From the NCBI GenBank assembly GCA_019009955.1, contig CM032231.1, positions 89,758,501 through 89,822,500 of the forward strand: DNA of 64,000 bases, written 5' to 3'. A program made the translations under genes and the position numbers. The notes under the pieces were generated by a model. It was not told the origin of the DNA, did no database searches, and worked only from the letters and a program-made list of their open reading frames with translations. Shown piece after piece: positions 25,735-36,787 of this stretch. Numbering within the stretch: position 1 is the stretch's first letter; the number at the start of each line of letters is the position of its first letter. The DNA is from Riptortus pedestris (Eukaryota > Arthropoda > Insecta > Hemiptera > Alydidae).

Positions 25735-26415
25735 TTTTCGTTGTTAACTCGAAAATGTTTATTTGATCAATCCCAAACTCGATATTTAGCTGTACCAGTC
25801 AACACTAAAGATCATATCTGTTATTGGCTGAAATCGGAAATGGAATAGGGGTGGTTTAGAGAGGGAGAAATTTGAAAATTCAAAATGTCTCGGTTATTAT
25901 GAGTCGGATCATAAAATGTTAAAGAGACAATCTTGTTAAACATTTGATTTAAATTTTAAATTATTTATTAACGTCCACTTTTTGCAACTAAGGCTAAGTG
26001 GGACGGATTATCTACAGGTTACAACTCTTTTCAAGCCAGGGTGGGACTAAGGATTTTCTTTAATGAGTTCCGTCACTAAATAAATTCCTATTGCCCAGGA
26101 GGGAATTGCACTCTCCACTCTAGGTTTACCATATGATATTAAGGTCAATGCTTTAACTCACATGGCTAAACTGAGCCCCCCAAAAAAGAAAAAAGACATT
26201 TGATTTTCTACCTTTGTTAATCAATTCATTTATGATAACTCAAATTTATGCGAGTTATTTGTACTTTCGTGTTATCTGTCTTCAGTAACCCCGTCCTCAT
26301 CCTACTCATAGGTTTCTACATATAGAGAATACGTGCTGAGGTGGGACCGCAAGTGTGTTATATCAGATATTGGGAAAACTGCTTAGTTTACGCGGCAAAT
26401 GCATGATTGACTTTT
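25735..26415 (-). mobile_element. HTE copy 13, diverged and SINE-interrupted
   Basis: Diverged core (CCCAAACTCGATATTTAGC, TTGGCTGAAATCGGAAATGG, CTCGGTTATTATGAGTCGG) up to 25950, a SINE, then the remainder to the 5' end GGGAAAACTGCTTAGTTTACG and GCATGATTGACT. The divergence from neighbouring copies marks it as older. Confidence 0.7.
25951..26195 (-). mobile_element. tRNA-derived SINE with 11-bp TSD
   Basis: The best SINE copy here. It is flanked by ACATTTGATTT at 25940-25950 and 26196-26206. Read on the minus strand it begins GGGGGGCTCAGTTTAGCC, continues ATGTGAGTTAAAGCATTGACC (tRNA-like A-box region) and GTAAACCTAGAGTGGAG, then the tRNA-unrelated body with GTGACGGAACTCATTAAAG and AAAAAGTGGACGTTAATAAA at the 3' end. 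It lies inside HTE copy 13. Confidence 0.85.
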
Positions 26416-26619
26416 CATTTTGTGTTTATTAGGATTCAAACTCGGGCTTGAACAAATATTGTTTACACTAATTAAGTATCAATAGTCAAGTAACTAACGC
26501 AGAACGGCAGTGTCCATTATCAATAATCCGTCCCGCATGGACTGTCTACGCGAAGAAGACGAACCAGCTGGTATGGTGCAATAGTAACGCCATCTCACCA
26601 TGTAATCTGTTTTTAAGTT

Positions 26620-26900
26620 AAAATCCCATCAGTATATAAGTAGAGGTTTGCTGAAGACTATAAACATAAATTACCAATAACTCGCTTAATACTTGAGTTA
26701 AAAATAAATGCATGGAACAAAAATTGCTTTGAATCGATAGCTTAAAAAGATTTGTTCTATAACATTTTTCGATCCGGCTCATAATGACCAAGATATTTCT
26801 GGTCTGATTTAAGGCATTTACTAAAATAATCTTTATTGCTGAATGATACGAACAAATTTGAGAAAATAGTTTCTGTGTGACTTGATAAAAAATGTCCTGA
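26620..26900 (+). mobile_element. Eroded HTE remnant
   Basis: GTAGAGGTTTGCTGAAGACT, AATTACCAATAACTCGCTTAAT, TTCTATAACATTTTTCGATCC and GGCTCATAATGACCAAGATA follow the HTE order. Ends and microsatellite are gone. At 26901-27188 nothing further is recognised. Confidence 0.55.
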
Positions 26901-27188
26901 TTTTCACCTATTACTTCCCATGATCGTTATAATTGGTTAGCTCGCTTTGTATGACACAACTAGAAGCACACATAACTGGCTAGTGAAACAGTTCAATAAC
27001 TGCCAATACTATGTGTTTCAGAGCGCTAGAATTGTATTGTGGGAGAATTTTTTTTTACTCTTCTTCAATGTCAGGGCAGTTTATTTGCTCTACGTACCCC
27101 ACTTTGGCATTCCTTACATGTTCCACATATTGATTTCCTTGCTATTGTATTTCTTTATAAATTATTAACACATAGTTAAAGTAGAAAA

Positions 27189-27622
27189 AGTCCGTCACAC
27201 AGGGGCTGCGTAAACTAAGCAGATTTCCCACGTGAAGTTTTACAATAGAGAAATTTCACGAGAGCCGAGAAGTCCAGGAAATGGCCAAACTAGCTTTTGG
27301 CGAGAAAGTCACTCTCATCTGTTAGCCGCCCAGATTTAATAAAAGTGCAAATATCTCGGTTTATATTCAAGATAGAGAATACATGTATATAACAATATTT
27401 ATAGTACATTCAATTTGCAATAAGATTGATTCTATACAATTTTTCGATCCGACGAATAGTAACGGACATATTTCTAATTTTCAAAAATTCCCCCTCTAAA
27501 CCCCCCCTCCCACTGGTCCGATTTCAGCCGTTAACGAACTTGATCTTCCTTTTTACCTAAAACGATTAAATACCGAGTTTGGAGACGATTAAATAAAAAT
27601 TGCGACCGCAAGAGTGTTAACA

Positions 27623-27687
<65 letters not shown>

Positions 27688-27819
27688 GAACGGACCTCAT
27701 TTTCGTCATCTCCTGGGTAGGATCGATGGACATTTGAAGAAATTTTTCGAAAATCGCATCATGAGTACGAATGAGCTATTGAGGAATAGCTGATTTCCCT
27801 TAAGGGAAATCTGTTAAAA
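27189..27819 (+). mobile_element. HTE copy 14 (short alpha-like, complete)
   Basis: GTCCGTCACACAGGGGCTGC start, short 5' third (ACGAGAGCCGAGAAGTCC), intact core, (TA)n at 27627-27681, and a palindrome followed by TGTTAAAA. The TATTGAGGAATAGC just before the palindrome is a small local rearrangement. First of four head-to-tail copies. Confidence 0.85.
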
Positions 27820-27988
27820 ACCGCCACGAAGGGGTGCGTTAACTAAATAGATTTCCCCCGTGCGTCATGTATTTTGATTTATCTCTAAACGGAAATGTTC
27901 AATGAGAACATTGTTTGGTATTTGGGCTACAAATAAAGTGTTTCATAATATAGCAGCTTATTGTTTATAAAAAACAGAAGACCAAAAA
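27820..27988 (+). mobile_element. HTE copy 15, 5' fragment
   Basis: It starts directly after copy 14 with CCGCCACGAAGGGGTGCG and AGATTTCCCCCG. A piece of beta-type 5' third follows (AATGAGAACATTGTTTGGTA, AGCAGCTTATTGTTTATA). Ends at AAACTAAAAA where copy 16 begins. No core. Confidence 0.7.
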
Positions 27989-27994
27989 CTAAAA

Positions 27995-28657
27995 AGTCCG
28001 TCACGCAGGGTCTGCATAAACAAAGTAGATTTCCTATGTGAAGTTTAGCAATAGAGAAATCAGCATACTGGTAACACAACACCACCATAAGTAAATACAA
28101 ACGGTAATGAGAAATCTTTCAGTTGGTTTTAATAAACTCCCAACTGAAACGGCCTCTGAATTGTTATGATAATTAATATTTCAATAACATTTTAGTAGTC
28201 CAAGAAATAAAAAAGGGGGGGAGCGGATGAACAGAATGTATTTGCATAAATCTCACAAAGTAACGAAGGTTAGGTAAGGTTAGAAACTAAGGTTAGGTTA
28301 GAAGCTTCCGCCAGAGCCGAGACTTACGAAGACGGCCGAACTAACCCGAACAACACCCGGCCACAGACTTCATAAAAATGCAAATATCTCGGTTAATATT
28401 CAAGATAGAGAATAAGCGTATATAACAATATTTATAGTAATTGTACTTTGCAATACAATTGGTTTTATACAATTTTTCGATCCGATGCATAATAACGGAG
28501 ATATTTCGAATTTTCGAAAATCCCCCCTCTAACCCCCCCCCTCCCAATGGTACGATTTCAGCCATTAACGGACATGATCTGTATTTTTGCATAAAACGGT
28601 TAAATACCAAGTTTCGTAACGATTAAACAAAAATGTCGACCGCTAGAGCGTTAACAG

Positions 28658-28717
<60 letters not shown>

Positions 28718-28826
28718 GAACGGACCTCATTTTCGTCATCTCCTGGGTAGGATCGATGGACACTTGAAGACTTTTTTCATGAGTACAACCTCAATAGCTG
28801 ATTTCCCTTAAGGGAAATCTGCTAAA
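27995..28826 (+). mobile_element. HTE copy 16 (gamma type, complete)
   Basis: GTCCGTCACGCAGGGTCTGC start, gamma 5' third with AAGGTTAGGTAAGGTTAG at 28265, core, (TA)n at about 28662-28712, then a shortened 3' block (CACTTGAAGACTTTTTTCATGAG) and an intact palindrome. Confidence 0.85.
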
Positions 28827-29086
28827 AATGCAAATATCTCCGTTAATACTAAAGATTTAGAATAAATGTATATATCAATCTTTATAGTAAATTTAATTTG
28901 CAATAAAATTGGCTATACACATTTTTTCGATCTGACGTCCCTCACTAAACCCTCCCCCGTCCCACTGGTTCGATTTCTGCCATTATCGAACTTGGATTGA
29001 TAGACATTTGAAGAGGTTTTTCGAATATGGCGTCATGAGTACGACCTCAATAGCTGATTTACCTTAAGGGAAATATACTAACACCA
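28827..29086 (+). mobile_element. HTE copy 17, 5'-truncated and internally deleted
   Basis: It opens directly in the core (TGCAAATATCTCCGTTAATA) after copy 16's end, lacks the microsatellite and most flanking sequence (a jump from TTATCGAACTTGG to ATTGATAGACATTTGAAG), and ends in a mutated palindrome GATTTACCTTAAGGGAAATA. Confidence 0.8.
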
Positions 29087-29600
29087 ATAAATTAAATAAT
29101 AGGATAACTAAAAAAAAGAAAAATGAAATTAAAAAAAGTGAAATAATTATAGTGAAATTAATATTAATGACATAGAAAATGCAGATCTGATAATCGTTCG
29201 TCAAAATCTTTATATTCATCATAAGAACTTGTCTAGCGTTAATCATTAAAGAACAATCATAAAAGAAGTGTCTGTAAGTTTGACACAAAGAAAAGAGTCA
29301 CTTTGTATCAGTCAAACTCTGTTTAAGTAGCATTATGTCAGTAAACCGTGTTCAGCCAGTTTGGTGTTTGGCTTCATGTTTGGTTTAAATATTTTGTTTG
29401 TAGACGGAAATTAATTTCTGGGGTTTTAGCGGTCATCTCTTATCGGTGCCAGTCCACTAGCTACGCCGCATTGCCAACATTCAGTTTTATAGAAGATTTT
29501 TAATAGAATATAATTGGGCTAGGGAGCAACTGATTGGAGTCTGACTTGTAGTTGCTTCTTCGGAATTGAAGCCGACAATTTCGTTCCGTTCAACACTAGC
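29087..29600. other. Unassigned DNA
   Basis: The minus-strand Ile/Phe-rich frame (29064-29288) is low complexity and starts inside an HTE end. No gene called. A degraded LINE region may begin here, given the RNase H relic that follows. Confidence 0.35.
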
Positions 29601-29783
29601 GTGGATCTTCACAGGAAAATTGGAAAAGTGAAAGGCCATACTGGAATTGAAGGGAACGAAATTGCCAATGTCAACTCCAAAGAAGAACCTACACGTCAGA
29701 TTCCAATCAGCAACCCCCTCACCTCCATTTTGTGCGAGTTGTTGTCATTTAAACAACACAAAGTATTTATATTAAAGGATTAA
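29601..29783 (+). pseudogene. LINE RNase H fragment
   Basis: The frame contains KVKGHTGIEGNEIANVNSKE, matching the last conserved block of retrotransposon RNase H domains (His in WVxGHxGIxGNExAD, then the Asp position, here replaced by Asn). The frame loses similarity afterwards and stops at 29782. A small relic; the clade cannot be determined. Confidence 0.6.
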
Positions 29784-29822
29784 CTTAAAATTACGTTGTT
29801 GTCTAAGTCACTAACTATGAGA

Positions 29823-30641
29823 AGTCCCTCAAGCAGGGGCTGCGTAAACTAAGCAGATTTCCCTCGAGTAGATTAATAATAGATAAATCTACATACTACT
29901 AACACAATACCACCGTGAATATTAAGTAAATAAATGCAAAAGGTAATGACAAATTTTTCCTCTGCCGGTGTGAAGTGCCTAAATGTAAACAAACAAGTCT
30001 ACCAACGGCTCAGCCGTTTTATAACTGAAACATATCAGAATATAACATATTCATTTTATTGAAAACTATGTACTATACCTAGTACTGTAATTCATAATGG
30101 ATCAGAATAAATCTATACTAAATCAAACAAATTTTAGTAGTTCAAGAATTTAAGACGGGGGAGGGGGGGGGGGGTTACAAGAACATATTTGTATCTATCT
30201 CGTATAATAAAGGTCTCTCGAAAACAATATTTGGTAATCTTGCTTATAGTGTGGTGTATAATATAACAGAGTATTGTTTATGTAACTAAAGTTGAAGTGG
30301 AGGTTTACTCAAGGCTGAAAACTTGAAAATGCAAATACCTCGGTTAATGTTCAAGAGAGAATAAATGTGTATAACAATATTCACAGTACATTAAATTTTC
30401 AATAAGATTAATTTTATACACTTTTTCGGTCCGACTTATAGTAACGGAGATATTTCGAATTTTAAAATCTCTCACCCTCTAAGCCTACCCCTTCCCCCTG
30501 GTCCGATTTCAGCCATTAACAAACTTAATCTTATTTTTTTTTTTTTTTTTTTTTTCATAAAACAACTAAATATCGAGTTTGGTAACGATAAAACAAAAAT
30601 CCTTAAGTGGTAACAGACAAATACACACACACACACACACA

Positions 30642-30699
<58 letters not shown>

Positions 30700-30745
30700 C
30701 ACACACTAGCTCATTTCCCTTGAGGAGAATTTTAATATTAAAATG
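29823..30745 (+). mobile_element. HTE copy 18 (beta type, CA array, 3' block deleted)
   Basis: AGTCCCTCAAGCAGGGGCTGCG start, a full beta 5' third, G-run at 30157, core, T-run at 30535-30555, then a (CA)n/(CGCA)n array (30623-30702) in place of (TA)n. The block GAACGGACCTC... is missing; the array joins directly to CTAGCTCATTTCCCTTGAGG, a mutated palindrome. Confidence 0.8.
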
Positions 30746-30910
30746 AATTTTGTTAGTAAGCTTTTCTTAGCTAATTAAAAGTAAAATAGTAAATTCTTGG
30801 AACCCTTGCGTGCTGGTGCTAAGATCATTACATTTTTACAACTATTTTTATTATGTGCTACACCACAGGAACAGAGAAATACAAAAGCAATAGGTTCAGC
30901 TTCTTACCTC

Positions 30911-31330
30911 AGATAATAATTCCTTCACCATCCAGCTCCTGAAAAATGGAAACAGAAGCTTGCCAAGCTACGTCTGTATTTTAACGTAGGCACGACATAA
31001 GCCGGCACTGATGATGGAGCGTATGCTCTAAAAGCGCTCTGTCGCAACTAATAAACAACTGTGAAGAAACGAGGTCTTTCTTATCTTATCTTAGATAATA
31101 ATTCCTTCACCACCCAGCTCCTCAAAAATGGATATATAAGCTTTCCAATCTACGGCTAGAGTTCAACGTTGCACAACATAAGCCGGCACTGATGATGGAG
31201 GGTATGCTCTGAAAGCACTCTGGCGCAACCAATAAATAACTGCGAAGGAACGATGGCTTCCTTTTCTTAACTGAGATAATAATTTATTCAACTTCCAGTT
31301 CCTCAAAAATGAATACTCTAAATGTTTCGT
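30911..31330. repeat. 182-bp tandem repeat, 2.3 units
   Basis: AGATAATAATTCCTTCACCA-type unit starts occur at 30911, 31093 and 31274 (spacing 182 and 181). Each full unit contains CCGGCACTGATGATGGAG, TATGCTCT, AAAGC and CTCTG, a hairpin motif like those before LINE poly(A) tails, followed by CAATAAATAACTG-type sequence. The third unit is partial. Confidence 0.75.
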
Positions 31331-32294
31331 AGCTTATAAACACCACTTTTTCAGGATCCATTTCTATTAGTTTCATAACAAAGCTCGGCCTCTTTCATTC
31401 TTCAATACGAAACTTTGAGTTTTATCGACCTTCCCAATGTGGAAGGTTTCTTTTTGAGACGTGTAGACCGGAACTTACTAAAAGGGATGGATGTAGGTCA
31501 CGAAACAAGCAGGGAATTATACAATAATGCCCGCGTGGAAGAAAATGCTTTTATCGGGTGACACTTTCTATAAAAATCTTAATGAAACTGCCACGTTTTG
31601 GGAACTTTCTTCAGTTCCTTGTAAATATGACTAGTAACTTGTAGATGAGGTAGCCGGACAGAGACGGTGCATATAGGAGGATACTAGATGGTTGCATGGA
31701 GGGTGGATGGTGGAGGGTAAATGCATCCTGGACGCAGCGAAATGAAGCCAGTATCCAACTGACTGCCAAGTAGGAATCAGGCCTCTCTCAAAAGTTGCGA
31801 AACACTTTTTGCTGAGATCGTCTTTGGGAATTATAGGTGCAGAAAACCGTGGGTGCATACTTACAATTTGAGGCAGGAAAAGGACGGGGGAATTCGTGGG
31901 AGTATACAAAAATTTATGACAACACCCGGACGAATTCTATTCGTATTTGAGGATGTCACTTGAGGCATTCGCCATCTCACCCTGGATCTGCTGGGTCCCG
32001 AATTTCCCTTCTTTTGAAAACTGAACTAATAACGTTTTCTACCATTTTCGCTAGGCTACCAGGAATATCAAACACGATGATATGAGTGGAGAGACGCATG
32101 GCGGTTCCCAAGGATGGTTTCAGGGGGCTAAATGGTAGTTTGGCCCACCGCGGCTACCGTCGTTCTGTTACTCACGTTAATAAATAGCTGGATAGTCGCC
32201 AGGCGGGTATCTACCATCCACCATCCTACCAACCTTCCTGCAGTGCAGCCTCGGGTTGAGAGTTCGCTCCCGAGTAGCTAGAATGGAAGTCCTC
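31331..32294. other. Unassigned DNA
   Basis: GC content is somewhat higher than elsewhere. The minus-strand frame at 31631-31909 has no recognised motif. GGAGGGTGGATGGTGGAGGG (31698) has a loosely inverted counterpart near 32205-32235. Confidence 0.35.
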
Positions 32295-32468
32295 TGAAAT
32301 GTATATAAGGAGGCTGGAAGGAAGCAGAGATCGATATTGTGCAGCGAGTGAGAATTGGTCTTGGGGAGGAAGAAGAATTTAGAGGCCCATAATACATAGG
32401 TCACGCTCGAAAGGTCCTTTCTAACAAATTTATAATAATGGCCTCCTTGGAGGACGGCCTAATTGGAT
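32295..32468 (+). repeat. Possible LTR-like segment with TATA box
   Basis: ATGTATATAAGGAGGCTGG (32299) reads like a pol II TATA box. About 75 bp further begins the dispersed repeat shared with 14730-14816, which contains AATAATGG. A TATA box followed by a repeated transcript leader suits an LTR, but I find no TG...CA ends, primer site or second copy of the promoter. Confidence 0.35.
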
Positions 32469-32842
32469 TAAGGTGAGCCAGTCGGGGTCTCACATTGGCC
32501 ACTGGGTAGCTAATGGAGAATCCGTGTAGCCTATCAGAGTGTCTCTTCCAACTTTATCACCCCCTACCCTCTACCCCCACTCCTTTACCTCCCCTATCTT
32601 TTATGACCCTAAGCATTTCAAGTGGAATCACCCTTATATTTCCCGATTTTCCTTTTTCTTGGCTACTCTCTTTATAGGTTGTACCATATTATTTCTACAA
32701 TAGTCACGCGCTTAGCTTTCCCAGTATAATCACAAATATCACCCCCCCCCCCCCGACAAAAATGTATCCATTATTTATCCTCTAAAAATAATTCTGACGA
32801 AACAAGGCTCGAAACGCAACCCTCCAAAGCCACTAATTATTC
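32469..32842. other. Unassigned DNA
   Basis: Pyrimidine-rich, with a C-run at 32743-32754. No coding signal. Confidence 0.4.
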
Positions 32843-32985
32843 TTTCAGCAGATTTTCCTTTAGGGGCATCTGCTATTGAGGTCGTGCTAACAACGCGATT
32901 ATTTTTGAAAATTGTTTTCAAATGTCCATCGATCCAACCCAGGAGGTGACGAAAATGAGGAAAATGAGGCCCGAAAAATAGCGAA

Positions 32986-33051
<66 letters not shown>

Positions 33052-33550
33052 CGGCTAAAATCGTGGGATCGCTAAAAACTAGTGGGTGAGGGGGGGGGGG
33101 TTAAAAGGGAAGAGTTTTTAAAATTCGAAATATCTCCGTTGTTATGCTTCGGATCAATAAATTGTATATGACCAATCATATTGCAAATGTGAATTTCTAT
33201 AAACGTTGTTATATTTATCTTCTCTGATTATTGAATATTAACCGTGATGCATTAATTAATTAATAATAAGCGCTAATTATTAACATTAATTAATAATAAT
33301 GTTTTCATTGAGCTTCTACTTCGTGAGATATAAGCAAATACGTTCACTCAATAAAGGAACGAAAAAAATTGAAAGGGGAGGGGGCGTCCACACCCCAACT
33401 TTTTTTGTTCTTGGACTACTAAAATTTGAGTGATTGAGATAAAAGTTATTGTGATTCGTTATAAATTACAGTACTAGATGTTGTATATATTATTCAGATA
33501 TATTTCAGTAATTGTTTTTTCTTTTTAGTGAAAAATGTTTCTATCTATCT
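32843..33550 (-). mobile_element. HTE copy 19 (beta type, 5' end missing)
   Basis: Degenerate palindrome end (TTTCAGCAGATTTTCCTTTAG), GAGGTCGTGCTAACAACGCG, (TA)n at 32994-33051, core with a G-run at 33090, a locally duplicated ATTAATTAATAATAA segment near 33250-33300, then beta sequence (TTCTTGGACTACTAAAATTTG) to about 33550. It stops before the 5' hairpin end, near the SINE that follows. Confidence 0.75.
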
Positions 33551-33575
33551 GTTCAGCTCTGAGTGGATGGCAGAT

Positions 33576-33755
33576 CTCTCATTGATAGGTTATCTACAGG
33601 TTACCACCTTTTTCTAGCCAGAGTGGGACTGAAGAATTTATTTGATGAATTCCGTCACTAAATGAATTCCATTGCCCAGATGGGAATCGATTGGTTTTCC
33701 ATGAGACATTAAAATCAACGCTTTAATTCACATGGCTAACCTGAGCCGACCCTCA
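33576..33755 (-). mobile_element. SINE, 3'-truncated copy
   Basis: GGTTATCTACAGGTTACCACC, TCTAGCCAGAGTGGGACTGAAG, TTCCGTCACTAAATGAATTCC and, at the right, AATTCACATGGCTAACCTGAGCC (reverse complement of the tRNA-like head). The GTCCACTTTTTGCA 3' part is missing. Only a weak flank repeat TGATAG. Confidence 0.7.
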
Positions 33756-34233
33756 AAACTGATAGTAATAGATATTTAAGTGCCTACAAAATTTATTTCT
33801 TGGAATTAAAATTGTCAGAGACATTTTTACCACGGCTATTAGCAAAATAATTTAAAAAAAAATAGTATTATGGTTTTTTAAAAAAGGCTTTACATTAAAG
33901 AGAGCACTCGAGTAGACGTTAAGTGGTTGGGAAAAGATGGTTGAATTGCAATACGGTACAGAGAGAATCCTATCTCAAAAACTGAAGGAGCATTTATAGT
34001 TGAAATCTAGAATCTGGAAAGAATTGAGTAGGGAGGGTGGTAAAGAAGTTGTACTTCTTTTTAATTCCAGTTGGGTCACTAATCTTTCTGTATTTTGAAA
34101 TATTTAAGTCTCAGAACTTCATAGCTAGAGGTAATTCCATTTTACCTGGACACTTTAAATAGAGTTAAGTTAACTGCATAGTTTATCAAATATTTCAGTG
34201 AAATATATTTTATTTTAAAATATAACAAGTACA
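33756..34233. other. Unassigned DNA
   Basis: AT-rich, no feature recognised. Confidence 0.4.
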
Positions 34234-34749
34234 CAGCAGGGGCTGCTTAAACTAATTAGATTTCCCAATATATAAATCTACATACTAGTAACACCACTAT
34301 GAATATTAAGTGAATAAATACACACGATAATCAAAAATCTTTCCACCAATTTACATGTTAATAACCTGTACAACGGAAAGCGTCTGAATGGTAAAAAGGT
34401 CAGCCAACCTCTCAGATTTGAATAGACACATAGAAGTATTCTAGGCCGGAACAAAAAATAATTACTGAAATATATATGAATGTAACATATTAATTTTATT
34501 GAAAACCATTTACTATAGCTACTGCTGTACTTTATAATGAATTAGAATAGTTTTTATCTAAATCACTAATCCTAGAAGAAAAGAAAGGGGAGGGGGGTTA
34601 ACAGAATGTATTTCACAAAGTAGAAGTTCAATGAAAACAATATTTGCTATTTGACCTTGGAATGAAGTGGTTCATAATAAACAGCTTATTATTAATATGA
34701 CATGAGTTGGAGAGAGGGTTTACTGAAAACTGAAAACTATAAAAATTTT

Positions 34750-34802
<53 letters not shown>
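34234..34802 (+). mobile_element. HTE copy 20, 5' part ending in the array
   Basis: A degraded 5' end (ACAGCAGGGGCTGCTTAAAC), beta 5' third with a shifted ATAACCTGTACAACGG segment, then most of the core is absent and the sequence goes from AAAACTATAAAAATTTTC straight into (TA)n (34751-34802). Nothing of the 3' block follows. Confidence 0.75.
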
Positions 34803-34807
<5 letters not shown>

Positions 34808-35164
34808 ATATTTAGCCTGTATAATGCTAAAATGATAATGTGTAAATTTAATTAAATATAATTGGAAAAAAATAGTTTAACGTTCTTCGTTAACTATATG
34901 GATAACGAACGTTTAAAACACAACACTGATTTTTATTTAAGAAATATACATATTTACTCTTTAAAAAAAAACAATTCATGAATTCGAGTGAAAAAAAAAA
35001 ATACATTTCACAGAACTCTGTATTTGTTATTAGCAGCACATAACCAAAGATGAGACTGAGAAAACAGTCATGTTCACAACATTCTGTTGTTCACAGCTGA
35101 CAGCATTCATTATGTAGCCATGGCAACGAACGAAGAGCAGTATATAATGTTTTTACAACTTACA
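34803..35164. other. Unassigned DNA with imperfect palindrome
   Basis: TTTAACGTTC...GAACGTTTAAA around 34876-34919 is an imperfect inverted repeat (AACGTTC / GAACGTT, with TTCGTTA / TAACGAA inside). AACGAACGAAGAG recurs at 35127. It might be the end of an unrecognised transposon. Confidence 0.35.
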
Positions 35165-35286
35165 TTTTAGCAGATTTCTCTTAAGGGAAATCTGCTGTTG
35201 AGGTCGTACTCATGACGCGATTTTCAAACATATTCTTCAAATGTCCACCGATCCTACCCAGGAGATGACGAAACTGAAGTCCTTTC

Positions 35287-35360
<74 letters not shown>

Positions 35361-36122
35361 CTGTTACCACTCTAGTGGCTGCAATTATTGTTTGATCGTT
35401 ACCAACCTCGATATTTAGTCGTTTTATGCAAAAAGAAAGTTCAAGTTTGTTAACGGCTGAAATCGGACCAGGAGGAGGGGGGTTTACAGGGGGAGAATTT
35501 TGAAAATTCGAAATATCTCCGTTACTATAAATTGGATAGAAAAAATATATATAGAATGAATCTTATTGCAAATTAAATTTACTATAAATATTGTCATATA
35601 CGTTTATTATCTATCTTGAATATTAACCGATATATTTGCATTTTTCACTTTTTAGCATTAAGTAAACCCCCACTTCTACTCGTGTTACATAAACAATATT
35701 CTGTTATATAATAAACCATATTATTTGAAGCTTAAACACCAAATATTGGTTCTACGAGACTATTTTTATACGAGATACACGCAAATATGTTCTGGTGACC
35801 CTACCCCTTCCTAAGTTTTTGGACTACTTAAATTTGATTGATTGAGATAAAAATTATTCTGATTCATTATAAATTACAGCACAAGTTATATTAAATAGCT
35901 TTAAAGCAAAATAATACGTTATATCCAGATATACTTTAGTAATTGTTTTTCTTTTCTGTTGGAAGTTGGCAAAACTGTCTCCCGTTGGGAGGTTTCTTAC
36001 TATCGTTTGTAATTATTCACTTAATATTTACGGTGGTCTTGTGTTACCAGTATGTATATTTATCTATTGTTAAACTTAACGCGGGAAATCTGCTTAGTTT
36101 ACCCAGCCTCTGCGTGACTGAC
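35165..36122 (-). mobile_element. HTE copy 21 (beta type, complete)
   Basis: Full length. Palindrome end at 35165 (one arm TTTCTCTTAAGGGAAATC), GAGGTCGTACTCATGACGCG, array (TA)n then (GT)n at 35294-35360, core, a beta 5' third with a short pyrimidine tract, and 5' end GGGAAATCTGCTTAG ... CTGCGTGACTGAC at 36122. Confidence 0.85.
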
Positions 36123-36787
36123 TTTTTGTATTCAAGAGCAAACTTTTTTTTTTTAAGTTGTCTATACGTTTAATGAATAATCATATAATTCCTACAAAAT
36201 AGCTTGTGATCAAATACCAACTTGATGGAGTATAAACAGAGCGAATTTAGTGCTGCGTCCACTGTAACTCCTATTAACCGGCGAGACGTTTAACGAACGA
36301 TGGAAGGCTATAGTGGAAGAGGTTTTGCAGTTTGGCCACAAAAATAATAATATGGCGGGAGATGAGATTCCTTTATTTCTAAATTGCCCCTCCAAAGCCC
36401 TTCTTGAGATCTTGTGTAAACAAAGATGGAGGAATGAGATTCAAGAAGGGGTTTACCTTTAAAGGTTCATTATTTTCGGATAAGGTTCTCTTTTAAAAAG
36501 GAGCTAAGGTTTCTCTAAACTTTTGACGAGTATACAACACCCTTTGGCATTTAGAATGCTATTTAGGAGCTCGTATACCTTAAAATGTTCTAAAGACCTG
36601 TAACTAGAACAAAAACTAAATACTATTATAAGTAGGTGGTTTCATGACAAGGAATTATCTTTGTTATTATTAAAATGTTGAAAACGTTTTGTAACATTAA
36701 TTTCTAATTTACATTATTTAATAACAACCTCATAAGATAGTAACATTTCTTTAAGTAATAAATTCAACTCAATTAGTATAATAGAAA
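36123..36787. other. Unassigned DNA
   Basis: No repeat or coding feature recognised. Confidence 0.4.

Noticed and set aside
28264..28302. TTAGG-like motifs suggesting interstitial telomere repeat
   Set aside because: They belong to the GGTAAGGTTAG patch of gamma HTE copies (also at 11698 and 22319) and only one or two perfect TTAGG units occur.
32743..32754. C-run and G-runs (1820, 8231, 30157, 37255, 60040) as G-quadruplex regulatory sites
   Set aside because: Most are single homopolymer runs, several at the same position of HTE copies. Without spaced G-tracts or a nearby gene there is no support for a regulatory role.
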